From: CAZDYI01 sp964509765
GTDB lineage: Bacteria; Pseudomonadota; Gammaproteobacteria; Tethybacterales; Tethybacteraceae
Direction: 5' to 3'
Assembly: GCA_964509765.1 (NCBI GenBank)
Contig: CAZDYI010000014.1
Coordinates: 1 to 26,058 of the forward strand
Length of the DNA: 26,058 bases
Part shown: positions 1-7,523 of the stretch, one piece after another
Position numbering within the stretch: the first letter of the stretch is position 1
Layout: every line of letters begins with the position of its first letter
The notes under the pieces: model-generated
What the model was told of the DNA's origin: nothing
Database searches by the model: none
What the model saw: only the letters and a program-made list of their open reading frames with translations
Position numbers and translations under genes: made by a program

Positions 1-19
1 GGACCGCCTCCCAGCTCAT
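1..19 (-). CDS. ccmD: Possible start of ccmD (partial, cut by window edge)
   Basis: An ATG at 19-17 overlaps the ccmC stop as ATGA and opens a frame reading MSWEAV before the window ends. CcmD, a small membrane protein of the haem exporter complex, usually follows ccmC, and four-base overlaps are common in this operon. Six residues cannot identify a protein, so this rests on position only. Confidence 0.35.
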
Positions 20-761
20 GCGGCCTTGCCCTTGAGGACGTCCGCCACCCAGGAGCTCTTCGCCTCGCGCTCGAGCAGCTCGGCCTGCATGCGGAGCAGG
101 GCGATGAGCGCGAACAGGACGGTGAACGCGACCGCCATGACCAGCAGCGGGCGGAGCATCGAGGCGTGGATAGAAGGCGCGCCGATCTTCAGTATCGACG
201 CCGGCTGGTGCAGGGTGTTCCACCACTCGACCGAGTAGTGGATGATCGGGACGTTCACGAATCCGACGACGAGCAGCACCGAGCCCGCGCGCCAGGCCAG
301 GCGCCGGTCGGCCATGGTCTCCTGCAGGGCGATGAAGCCCAGGTACATGAAAAGCAAAATCAGCTCGGACGTCAGGCGCGCGTCCCACACCCACCAGGTC
401 CCCCACATCGGCTTGCCCCAGATCGATCCGGTGACCAGGGTCACGAGCGTGAAGGCCGCGCCGACCGGCGCGGCGGCAACCGCGAAGACGTGGGTCATCT
501 TCATCCGCCACACCAGGCCCATGAAGGCCGCGGCCGCCATGGCCGTGTAGACGAACAGCGACATCCACGCCGCCGGGACGTGGACGAAGATTATCCGGTA
601 GGCGTCGCCCTGCAGGTAGTCGGCCGGTGCGCGCCACAGGCCCTCGACGAGGCCCCACGCGAGCAGCGCGCTGCGAGCAGGCCGCCGAGCCACGGGACTG
701 CCGCGTCCGCGAAGCGGTAGAGCATCGGCGGCGACCCGAGCCGGTCGAGCGGTCCGAGCAT
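16..761 (-). CDS. ccmC: Haem exporter permease CcmC, frameshifted near the 5' end
   Basis: CcmC is the inner-membrane protein that presents haem to the chaperone CcmE during cytochrome c maturation. The main frame shows the tryptophan-rich WGTWWVWD segment and both conserved haem-site histidines (in VHVPAAW and NTLHQP), with about six membrane helices. The family N-terminus (MLGPLDRLGSPPMLYRF) lies in a different frame. It starts at the ATG at 761-759, which overlaps the ccmB stop as TGATG. The two frames join at an alternating GC tract around 664-674. One extra base there would give a continuous protein of about 248 residues reading GGLLAAALLAWGLVEG across the join. The frame that continues the C-terminal part upstream to 804 has no CcmC-like N-terminus. 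Either the gene is truly broken or the assembly dropped a base. Confidence 0.85.
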
Positions 762-1465
762 CAGCCGTCGCTCCCGTTGCTTGCGAGGACCGCGGCCGCG
801 GCAACGGGGACGAAGGCCGCGCTGAGCGCGAGCAGCGCGCCGAGCAGCGAGGCCGCTCCCTCTGTCGAAAGGCCGGACTGCGCGAGCTGGACCATGCCCG
901 ATCCGAAGATCAGCACCGGCACGCACAGCGGCAGGACGAGCAGCGCGAGCAGCGCGGCCCCGCGCCGCTGGCCGACGAGCAGGGCGGCGCCGAAGGTCCC
1001 GAGCAGGTAGATCGTGGGCGTCCCGAGCGCGAGCGACAGGGCGAGCGTTCCGAGATGCTCCCGCTCCACGCCGAGCATCATCCCGACGAGCGGCGAGAGC
1101 GCGACCAGCGGCAGCGCAGAGCAGCACCAGCGCGCGGCGGCCTTGGCGAGCACCATCAGCGGCAGCTGCTGAGGGGAGATCAGGATCTGCTCGAGCGTGC
1201 CGTCGTCGTGGTCGGACGAGAACATCGACTCGACCGAGATCACCATGGACAGCAGAGCTGCGGTCCACAGGATTCCCGGCGCGATCCGCCCGAGCGACTC
1301 GACCTCGGAGCCGGCGCCGAAGGCGAACAGGACCGCAACGACCAGGACGAAGCCGAGCGGGGTCGCGGTCTCTGCCGGGCGGCGCAGGCCGAGCTTGACG
1401 TCGCGCGCGAGCAGGGCGAGCGCGGGCCCGCGCTGCCGGGCGCGACTGACCGCAGCCTCAGCCAC
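761..1465 (-). CDS. ccmB: Haem exporter permease CcmB
   Basis: Membrane subunit of the CcmAB ATP-binding cassette, which works with CcmC and CcmD to release holo-CcmE. The 234-residue protein has the normal CcmB length and about six hydrophobic helices. It carries the family stretch around residues 60-110: an ILWTAALLS helix, then SMFSSDHDDGTLEQILISP, then a PLMVLAK helix. The ATG at 1465 overlaps the end of ccmA by eight bases, and the stop shares one base with the ccmC start, so the three genes are translationally linked. Confidence 0.93.
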   Translation of the reverse strand: MAEAAVSRARQRGPALALLARDVKLGLRRPAETATPLGFVLVVAVLFAFGAGSEVESLGRIAPGILWTAALLSMVISVESMFSSDHDDGTLEQILISPQQLPLMVLAKAAARWCCSALPLVALSPLVGMMLGVEREHLGTLALSLALGTPTIYLLGTFGAALLVGQRRGAALLALLVLPLCVPVLIFGSGMVQLAQSGLSTEGAASLLGALLALSAAFVPVAAAAVLASNGSDG

Positions 1466-2075
1466 CGCCGATCCTGAGCGTGTCCGCCTCGATCCCGCCC
1501 CAGTCGACCGGCCGCAGGGCGGTCACCACGGCCATCCCGCCTTCCTCGAGGTGCCGCGAGATCATCGCGGTGAGCATCCCGGCTCCGTCGGCGTCAACGT
1601 TGGCGTACGGCTCGTCAAGCAGCCACAGCGACACGCGCCGGAGCAGCAGCCGCGCGAGGCTCACGCGGCGCCGCTGGCCGGCCGACAGCGCCGAGCACAT
1701 GGAATCGGCAAGGCCGTCCGCGCCGACCCCGGCTAGCGCGCCGGCCGGGTCAGTCGCCTCGTCCCCGCCCGACAGGCTCGCGTGCACCTCGAGGTTCTCG
1801 AGCGCGGTCAGGTCGGGCTTGAGGCCCGGCTTGTGGCCGATGTAGGCGAAGTCGCCGCGGAAGCCGCTGTCCGAATCGCCGATCGGCCGGTCCTTCCACG
1901 TGACCGAGCCCTCCTCGGGATCGATCAGGCCGGACATGATCCGCAGCAGCGTGGTCTTGCCGCTGCCGTTCGCGCCCTCGACCTGCAGCAGGCCTCCGGG
2001 GCCGACCGATGCGTCAATCCCGGTGAGTACCGCCGCGCCGTTCCTCGAGTGGCTTACCTGCCGGACCTGGATCAT
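1458..2075 (-). CDS. ccmA: Haem exporter ATP-binding protein CcmA
   Basis: ABC ATPase of the cytochrome c maturation system, 205 residues as usual for CcmA. Walker A is GANGSGKTT (34-42), the signature LSAGQ (130-134) and Walker B LWLLDEP (150-156). The family segment GHKPGLKPDLTALENLEVH (80-98) is present. At the H-loop, where other CcmA proteins read roughly TTHQPL, this one reads TALRPV, so the switch histidine appears to be Leu187. The gene lies 33 bases after purA and overlaps ccmB by eight bases, so it is probably in the hisZ-purA transcript. Confidence 0.94.
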   Translation of the reverse strand: MIQVRQVSHSRNGAAVLTGIDASVGPGGLLQVEGANGSGKTTLLRIMSGLIDPEEGSVTWKDRPIGDSDSGFRGDFAYIGHKPGLKPDLTALENLEVHASLSGGDEATDPAGALAGVGADGLADSMCSALSAGQRRRVSLARLLLRRVSLWLLDEPYANVDADGAGMLTAMISRHLEEGGMAVVTALRPVDWGGIEADTLRIGGG

Positions 2076-2108
2076 GCCGGAACGCAGATTTTCCCTGATG
2101 GCCTCGGG

Positions 2109-3395
2109 TCAGGCGAGCGCCTCCTGGCGCTCGAGCCACATGGTCGCGGCGCGCTCGGGTCCGAGCGAAAGGATCGAGACCCTGGCGCCGCAGAGCTCGG
2201 CAACCCTGTCCACGTACCTGGCGCAGGCCTCGGGAATGTCGCCGGCATCCGCGACCTCCGGCATCCGGCCCCAGCCCTCCATCTCGACGTACTCGGGCTC
2301 GCAGCGCTCGAGCGCGTCGTTGCTTGCAGGCCAGGACCCGAGGGGCTTGCCGTCCATCCTGTAACCGACGCACACCTTGACGGTGTCCGCAAGGCCGAGG
2401 ACGTCGAGCTTCGTGAGCGCGATCTCCCTGCAGCCGTTGACGGCCAGCGCGTGGCGCAGGGCGGGGACGTCGAGCCAGCCGACCCTCCTTTGCCTCGCGG
2501 TCGTCGCTCCGAACTCCTCGCCCTTCTCGACGAGCATTTCCGCGACGTCACCCTCGATCTCGGTCGGGAAGGCCCCCAGGCCGACCCTTGTCGCGTACGC
2601 CTTGGCGATGCCGATCACCCGCGGGCGCAGCTCCACCCCGAGCCCGCCGGCGCCGGCGGCGGCGATGCACGAGGACGAGGTCACGTACGGGTAGGAGCCC
2701 TGCTCGACGTCGAGCAGCGCCCCCTGGGAGGCCTCGAGGAGTATCCTCTCCCCCCGGTCGCGCGCCTCCTTGAGCTCGGCGGCGACGTCCGCCGCCAGCG
2801 GGGCGACCCGGCTTGCCTTGTGGTCGATCCACTCGCGCACCGTGTCGGGATCGACCGGCTCGCGGCCGTGCAGATGCTCCAGCTCGCAGTTCGCGTGTTT
2901 CAGGGATGCTGCGAGTTTTCCCTCGTAACCCCCGTCTATGACGTCGGAAAGCTTAAGCGCCCTTCGGCCGGCCTTGTCCTCGTGCGCCGGGCCGATCCCG
3001 CGCTTGGTCGTCCCGATCGCGGAGCTGCCCGATTCGCGGGCCTCGTCGAGCGCGACGTGGTGGGGCAGGACCAGGGCGCAGCCGCGGCTGACCGACAGCC
3101 TTCCGGCGACGTCGATGCCGGCCCGGCCGAGCATGTCGACCTCCTCGAGCAGCGCCTGCATGTCGAGCACGACCCCCTGGCCGATGTGGCACCTGCAGTG
3201 CTCGCGGAGGATGCCCGACGGGATCAGGTGGAGGACGGTCTTCTCCCCTCCGACCATCACCGTGTGGCCGGCGTTGTTGCCGCCCTGGAAGCGGGCCACG
3301 TGTCGGGCGTCCTCGGCAAGCCAGTCGATGATCTTGCCCTTGCCCTCGTCGCCCCACTGCAGGCCGACCGCGGCCGTGCACGATTCGCCCGTCAC
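2109..3395 (-). CDS. purA: Adenylosuccinate synthase
   Basis: Joins IMP and aspartate using GTP to make adenylosuccinate, the first committed step to AMP. The 428-residue protein matches the family throughout. It has the GTP-site loop GDEGKGK near the N-terminus with its catalytic Asp, GNNAGHT with the catalytic His, GTTKRGIGP, the VTSSSC segment, and the C-terminal RQRRVGWLD and SLGPE motifs. The frame is open further upstream, but homology starts at a GTG (3395-3393) that overlaps the hisZ stop as GTGA, with a GGAGGAGA ribosome site just upstream. That sets the start and implies coupling to hisZ. The hisZ-purA pair is common in beta/gammaproteobacteria. Confidence 0.96.
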   Translation of the reverse strand: MTGESCTAAVGLQWGDEGKGKIIDWLAEDARHVARFQGGNNAGHTVMVGGEKTVLHLIPSGILREHCRCHIGQGVVLDMQALLEEVDMLGRAGIDVAGRLSVSRGCALVLPHHVALDEARESGSSAIGTTKRGIGPAHEDKAGRRALKLSDVIDGGYEGKLAASLKHANCELEHLHGREPVDPDTVREWIDHKASRVAPLAADVAAELKEARDRGERILLEASQGALLDVEQGSYPYVTSSSCIAAAGAGGLGVELRPRVIGIAKAYATRVGLGAFPTEIEGDVAEMLVEKGEEFGATTARQRRVGWLDVPALRHALAVNGCREIALTKLDVLGLADTVKVCVGYRMDGKPLGSWPASNDALERCEPEYVEMEGWGRMPEVADAGDIPEACARYVDRVAELCGARVSILSLGPERAATMWLERQEALA

Positions 3396-4510
3396 CCAGT
3401 CTCCTCCAGCTTCCAGCCGCCGCCGTCTTGGACCAGGCGCCTTGCGCAGCCGGGCGGGGCGTCGCCAAGGTCGTCGACCAGGATGCAGCGCATCCCCGAG
3501 CCGGTGAGCTCGGCAATCTTGCCTCTCCACGCTTTGTCGCCGAAGGTGCGCAGGCTCGCGAAGCTCTCGGGCTGAGGCGTCTCGGGCACGACCGGAACCA
3601 GGTCGCGGACGTTCGCCGAGAACCCACAGGCCGGCCTGTCCGCGCTGCCGTAGTGGCCGCCGCGGGCGAGCAGGGCGTCGCCGCCTAGGATTGCGAAAGC
3701 CACGCCGTTGTGGTACTCGTAGCCGGTGAGCCCGGTCAGGTCCAGGGTGCACTCGACCGAGCACGACTCCAGAACCGCGGCGAGCTCGCCGAGCTGCGCA
3801 AGCGATTCGCCCACCCTCTCGGTTTCCGGCAGGTCCTTGCTCCAGGCGCCGGCCATCTCCGCCGGGCCGCGCATGGCCATCAGCGCCTCAAGCGGCCCGG
3901 ACGCCTTCTCGCCGACAAGCTCCCAGACGCCGACCGCGTCCTTCTTCTGCATCAGCCTGCGCACGGCCGCCCTGTCGTCCGGCGCGACGCCCGCGATGGC
4001 CTCGTCGACTATCCCGGCGTGCCCGAGCGCTACGCACAGGTTGCCGACGCCCGCGGCTGCGAGCGCACCGGTCGCGGCCATCAGGACCTCGGTCGCAGAC
4101 GGCAGGGGCGCGCAGCCGTAGAGCTCGGCGCCGACCTGTAGCTGCTCGCGGTTGAGCCAGGGCTTCGCTGGGCGGGAGTAGAGCGTCGAGCCGCAGTAGC
4201 ACAGCCTGTTGACTCCCTTGCCGAAGTGGCGCTCGTCGATCCTCGCCGCCTGCGGGGTGATGTCTGCGCGTATGCCGATCGGCCCGCCGCCGATGGGGTC
4301 CGTCAGGCGAAGGGTCCTCTCGCTGAGTACGTCGCCCTCGCCGCCGTCGAGCAGGGTCTCGAGGCGCTCCGCGAGCGGCGGCATGACCAGCCGGTAGCCG
4401 AAGCCCTGCAGGTGGCCGACGACCGCCCGCGCCGCCCGGTCGACGGCCTCGGCCTCGTCGGGCAGCAGGTGCTCGATCCTCTCCGGAAGGAAGTGCTTTT
4501 GCATGGGCAA
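3392..4510 (-). CDS. hisZ: ATP phosphoribosyltransferase regulatory subunit HisZ
   Basis: HisZ is a catalytically dead relative of histidyl-tRNA synthetase. It pairs with the short form of HisG to make an active, histidine-sensitive first enzyme of histidine synthesis. The 372-residue protein shows the class II synthetase-like core: the PPLAERLETLL strand and loop, TLRLTDP, RADITPQAARI (about 80-95) and a later GGHYGSA glycine-rich segment. It lacks the anticodon-binding domain of true HisRS. hisG is not in this window. Two nearby starts (4510 and 4504) are possible. The gene heads the minus-strand operon and diverges from hisD. Confidence 0.93.
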   Translation of the reverse strand: MPMQKHFLPERIEHLLPDEAEAVDRAARAVVGHLQGFGYRLVMPPLAERLETLLDGGEGDVLSERTLRLTDPIGGGPIGIRADITPQAARIDERHFGKGVNRLCYCGSTLYSRPAKPWLNREQLQVGAELYGCAPLPSATEVLMAATGALAAAGVGNLCVALGHAGIVDEAIAGVAPDDRAAVRRLMQKKDAVGVWELVGEKASGPLEALMAMRGPAEMAGAWSKDLPETERVGESLAQLGELAAVLESCSVECTLDLTGLTGYEYHNGVAFAILGGDALLARGGHYGSADRPACGFSANVRDLVPVVPETPQPESFASLRTFGDKAWRGKIAELTGSGMRCILVDDLGDAPPGCARRLVQDGGGWKLEETG

Positions 4511-4566
4511 GCCGTTTCGCCGTTCCCTGGGCGCGGCTTGCGCCGCAGGGCCGCGTCTGTCGCGGC

Positions 4567-4621
4567 AAAAGGCGATTCTATCCGCAGGGCGCGCGCGCGT
4601 CGGAAACTAGAATCGCCTTTT
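4567..4621. promoter_or_regulatory. Symmetric divergent hisZ/hisD promoter region
   Basis: A perfect 14-base inverted repeat occupies 4567-4580 and 4608-4621, with a 27-base GC-rich spacer. Read outward, each arm is TAGAATCGCCTTTT, so both strands present a TAGAAT -10-like hexamer pointing at its gene (hisZ leftward, hisD rightward). No good -35 hexamer is seen in the spacer. It may be a shared operator or simply paired promoters. The spacer is long for a transcript hairpin. Confidence 0.55.
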
Positions 4622-4633
4622 TCGCAGTTTCCC

Positions 4634-5944
4634 ATGAGCAAGCCCGTTGCCCTTCACGTCCTTGCCGACATGGATGCGGGGCAGAGGGATGCCCTGCTGC
4701 AGCGCGCCGAGGCGGACCTCGGGCCCTACGTCGAGTCCGTGGGCCCGATCATCGAGGAGGTGCGAAGCGACGGGGACGCCGCCCTCGTGCGTTTCGCGAA
4801 GAGGTTCGACGGGGCGGATCTTTCCGAGTCCGGGCTGGTCGTCTCCGGTGAAGAGTTCAAGGCGGCGAGGGCGGAGCTCGACGGCGGCATGCTCGAGACG
4901 CTTGAGCTTGCCGCCTCGAACATCCGCAGGTTCCACGAGCTGCAGGGGCCGGACAGCAGGAGCTGGGACGTGGAGCTGCTGCCGGGAGTGACGGTGGGCG
5001 AGAGGCTGCTTCCTGTGGAAAGTGCCGCCTGTTACGTCCCGAGCGGCAAGGGCTCGTTCCCGTCCGTCGCGCTGATGACGGTCATCCCGGCGGTGATGGC
5101 AGGCGTCCCGGAAACGGTGATGCTCACGCCCCCGCGCCCGGACGGGACGGTCGACCCGGGCGTGCTGGTCGCGGCCAAGATCGCAGGAGCGAAGGGGGTG
5201 GTCAAGGCAGGCGGAGCCCAGGCCGTCGCCGCGGCCGCATACGGGACGAAGAGCGTTCCGCGCTGCGTGAAAATCGAGGGCCCCGGCAGCCCGTGGATAG
5301 CGGCGGCGAAGAGGGCGCTGTCAGGCGTGATCGAGTCCCGGCTGCCCGCAGGCCCGAGCGAGACCGTCATCCTGGCAGACGCAACAGCGGACCCGCGGCT
5401 TTGCGCGCTCGACCTGCTGATTGAGTCCGAGCACGGGCCGGACAGCTCCGCGTTTCTTGTCACCTGGTCTGAGGATGTGGCTGCAAGGGCCAGGGAACAG
5501 TTGCCAGGCCTGATGGAGCGGATGGGAGAGACAAGGCGCGGGTACTGCGAGGCGGTGCTGTCGGGTACCAACGGCGGCATCGTCCTGGCCGGCAGCGAGG
5601 ACGAGGCTTTCCGCTTCGTCAACGACTACGCGCCGGAGCACCTCCAGGTGATGTCAAAGGAGCCGGAGCGGCACCTCGACAGGATAACCAACGCGGCCGA
5701 GGTCCTGCTCGGCGAAAGGACGCCGGGATCGATCGCAAACTACATCATGGGCCCGAACTGCGTTCTGCCGACCAACGGCGCGGCCAAGGTCCACTCGCCG
5801 CTTTCTGTGCGGGACTTCCTCCGGTCAAGCACGGTGGGGCGGCTCGACGGGCAGGGATACGCGACGCTTGCGCCGCACACCAAGCGATTCGCGGAGTACG
5901 AGGGCTTCGAGGGACACGCCAACGCTGTCTCGGATGATCGATAG
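4634..5944 (+). CDS. hisD: Histidinol dehydrogenase family protein, altered zinc site
   Basis: HisD oxidises histidinol to histidine in two NAD-dependent steps. The 436-residue protein matches family length and fold: YVPSGKGSFPS (134-144), GGAQAVAA (193-200), KIEGPG (213-218), AGPSE (239-243), the catalytic pair E335-H336 in DYAPEHL, and the C-terminal H428. By alignment from memory with E. coli HisD, zinc ligand Gln259 corresponds to Glu264, zinc ligand Asp360 to Asn369, and substrate-site His367 to Cys376, while H262 and H419 are kept (H267, H428). It could be a real HisD with changed ligands or a HisD-like dehydrogenase with another substrate. Divergence from hisZ favours histidine synthesis. 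The start at 4634 follows the promoter-like arm by 12 bases. Confidence 0.82.
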   Translation: MSKPVALHVLADMDAGQRDALLQRAEADLGPYVESVGPIIEEVRSDGDAALVRFAKRFDGADLSESGLVVSGEEFKAARAELDGGMLETLELAASNIRRFHELQGPDSRSWDVELLPGVTVGERLLPVESAACYVPSGKGSFPSVALMTVIPAVMAGVPETVMLTPPRPDGTVDPGVLVAAKIAGAKGVVKAGGAQAVAAAAYGTKSVPRCVKIEGPGSPWIAAAKRALSGVIESRLPAGPSETVILADATADPRLCALDLLIESEHGPDSSAFLVTWSEDVAARAREQLPGLMERMGETRRGYCEAVLSGTNGGIVLAGSEDEAFRFVNDYAPEHLQVMSKEPERHLDRITNAAEVLLGERTPGSIANYIMGPNCVLPTNGAAKVHSPLSVRDFLRSSTVGRLDGQGYATLAPHTKRFAEYEGFEGHANAVSDDR

Positions 5945-6008
5945 ATTGATGCCGGAGCAGGCAGGCAGTCATTGATGTGCCTGAAAAAAACGCGGCCCAA
6001 AATTGGTT

Positions 6009-6031
6009 TCTGGACCTGACAATGGTCCAGA
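6009..6031. repeat. Inverted repeat upstream of AbiEi-like gene
   Basis: Perfect eight-base arms TCTGGACC and GGTCCAGA with a seven-base centre, 23 bases in all. No T-run follows on the plus strand, so it is not a convincing hisD terminator. It could be an operator for the regulator starting at 6158. The rest of the 213-base gap (5945-6157) holds a second repeat and a promoter, listed separately, and nothing else recognisable. Confidence 0.5.
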
Positions 6032-6060
6032 TGATATGTTGTGGGATGAATAAAATCATA

Positions 6061-6079
6061 CAAATTCCTGGCCAATTTG
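6061..6079. repeat. Second inverted repeat upstream of AbiEi-like gene
   Basis: Six-base arms CAAATT and AATTTG with a seven-base centre, the same centre length as the repeat at 6009-6031. It lies 20 bases before the -35 hexamer of the promoter at 6099. AT-rich arms this short could arise by chance. Confidence 0.35.
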
Positions 6080-6098
6080 CCAATAATGCCTTCGTAAT

Positions 6099-6127
6099 TT
6101 GACTTGTCAATGATATTGCTGTAGCAT
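6099..6127 (+). promoter_or_regulatory. Sigma70-type promoter for the AbiEi-like gene
   Basis: TTGACT (6099-6104), a 17-base spacer, then TAGCAT (6122-6127). This is the best-formed promoter in the window. The -35 lies inside a small palindrome, TTGACTTGTCAA (6099-6110), where a repressor could block polymerase. The start codon at 6158 leaves a leader of roughly 25 bases. Confidence 0.6.
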
Positions 6128-6157
6128 GTAAAGAACATGGCCGATACCGCTTCCTGA

Positions 6158-6991
6158 GTGATTATGCTTCAGCACGAACTGCGCACAGCTCTTGCAGGAT
6201 ATATTGCGGATCTCACAACAAAGGGGCTCGAGACTTTCTCAGCCGAGGAGGCCGAGGCAGAAATCGGCATGGAGCACAACACGTTTCTTCGCACGGCAAG
6301 AACGTTGCAGAAAGAGAAACTCCTCGCCACCCCCCGAAGTGGCTTCTATGTCATCGTGTCCGAAGGTTACAGGCACTTTGGTGCCCCGCCTCCGGAGCAC
6401 TACATCGACGCCCTGATGCGTTACTTGGGCTCGCCTTACTACATCGGGCTGTTTACTGCGGCGTTCAACCAGGGCGCTTCGCACCAGGGGATCATGCTTG
6501 ATCAAGTCGTGACTGACAAGCCAAGAAAGCCGATCAGCCTTGGCAGGAGCAAAATCAAGTTCATCCAGCGAAACAACATGGAAGAGGTTGCGCATGCGGT
6601 GAGATGGCATAACTTCATCGGTCCCCACGCCAACATGTCCACTCCGGAGCTCACGGCGCTGGACGTCATGTATTTCGGGCGTGCTGGATCTGTTAACTTC
6701 AAGGTGACTATTCTTTCCGAACTGACAGAGTACATCAGGCCCAAGGCACTGGCCGAGCTGTCTGTGCTGTTTGACAAGCCGACGGTGCAGCGACTGGGCT
6801 ACCTTATCGAGTTCTTGAATTACAAGGACCATGCAAGCTGCCTTCATAAGGCTCTAGAATCCCGCGGTTCTCTGAACTGGGTCGAACTGAACAAGGGACA
6901 GGTTTTTGACCCGATCCTCACTCCGGATCCAATCGTGCTTGACAGGAAATGGCGCGTGATAGTCCGAAGGCTTCCGGATCCCGACGTTTGA
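6158..6991 (+). CDS. AbiEi-family antitoxin-like transcriptional regulator (orphan)
   Basis: AbiEi proteins are winged-helix repressors that serve as antitoxins of the type IV AbiE phage-defence system, whose toxin AbiEii is a nucleotidyltransferase. The 277-residue protein has an N-terminal helix-turn-helix (about 10-60) ending in SGFYVIVSEGYRHFG. The family core follows: PPPEHYIDALMRYLGSPYYIGLFTAAFNQGASHQ, then a strand with GRSKIKFI. No AbiEii-like gene lies beside it. Downstream genes converge from the other strand only 13 bases away. The start is GTG at 6158 or ATG at 6164; neither has a strong ribosome site. Base composition is lower in GC than hisD, which suggests acquisition. Family assignment is fairly sure, partner and role are not. 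Confidence 0.75.
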   Translation: MIMLQHELRTALAGYIADLTTKGLETFSAEEAEAEIGMEHNTFLRTARTLQKEKLLATPRSGFYVIVSEGYRHFGAPPPEHYIDALMRYLGSPYYIGLFTAAFNQGASHQGIMLDQVVTDKPRKPISLGRSKIKFIQRNNMEEVAHAVRWHNFIGPHANMSTPELTALDVMYFGRAGSVNFKVTILSELTEYIRPKALAELSVLFDKPTVQRLGYLIEFLNYKDHASCLHKALESRGSLNWVELNKGQVFDPILTPDPIVLDRKWRVIVRRLPDPDV

Positions 6992-7004
6992 ATACGGAAC
7001 TGAA

Positions 7005-7523
7005 TCAGAGCAGATGACGGATATGTATTTTTTCCTCTGGCCAGTGTTTTTTCAGATAATCTGCAACCAAAAACCTGTGACAATGCTTGTCAGTGTCGCA
7101 AGCGCAAAGCAGGCAAGCATCCACGAATAACTGATGATCGAGGATTTTCTCGATCTGACGTGCTGCCATTAATTTGTTGAACTCTGGCACGTAACGCTTC
7201 CAAGCTTCCGCCTTGCGATACTTCTTGTCGCGAAGCTTGACAACTCGCTTCTGCGGCAGTTGGTCTCCCCACGCCTTGACTGATCCGCACCTGTTGCGAA
7301 ACTCGTCCAGGAACCATTTCTCTGGAGCGAGGCTGGCTAAGTGCTGATAGCCGATGTTGTGCAGACCGAGGAAAAACTCCAGGTCTGGGTATCTTGCATA
7401 TCCTGCAAGCTGCGACTTGTTGTTGAGTCTCGTGTCAATGACAGTTTCTACCTTGGCCTGTGCTAACAGGCTGAAAAAATTCTTTGCTGTCTTTTTGTTT
7501 GTGCCGATAGTGAATAGCTTCAT
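7005..7523 (-). CDS. DUF488 family protein (second of the pair)
   Basis: The function of DUF488 is not established. The 172-residue protein begins KLFTIGTNKKTAKNFF, continues with a strand ending in D30-T-R32, and carries near the C-terminus C140-x-C142-x5-C148-H-R, followed by a helix. That is the family's usual cysteine/CHR motif, possibly a metal or active site. Its ATG at 7523 overlaps the stop of the upstream DUF488 gene as ATGA, so it is the last gene of a coupled three-gene cassette. Composition is AT-rich relative to the chromosome. It is shorter than its neighbour and lacks that protein's C-terminal tail. Confidence 0.82.
   Translation of the reverse strand: MKLFTIGTNKKTAKNFFSLLAQAKVETVIDTRLNNKSQLAGYARYPDLEFFLGLHNIGYQHLASLAPEKWFLDEFRNRCGSVKAWGDQLPQKRVVKLRDKKYRKAEAWKRYVPEFNKLMAARQIEKILDHQLFVDACLLCACDTDKHCHRFLVADYLKKHWPEEKIHIRHLL

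Noticed and set aside
660..680. Programmed ribosomal frameshift in ccmC
   Set aside because: There is no slippery heptamer or downstream pseudoknot-like signal that I can see, and ccmC is not known to use frameshifting. Error or mutation is simpler.
5968..5990. Possible hisD terminator (CAGGCA/TGCCTG stem)
   Set aside because: The short stem is followed by an A-run, not a T-run, on the transcribed strand, so it does not look like an intrinsic terminator.
5740..6138. Minus-strand frame of 132 codons spanning the hisD end and the AT-rich gap
   Set aside because: Half of it is antisense to hisD. The part in the gap has no recognisable motif or ribosome site, and it would overlap the promoter of the AbiEi-like gene.
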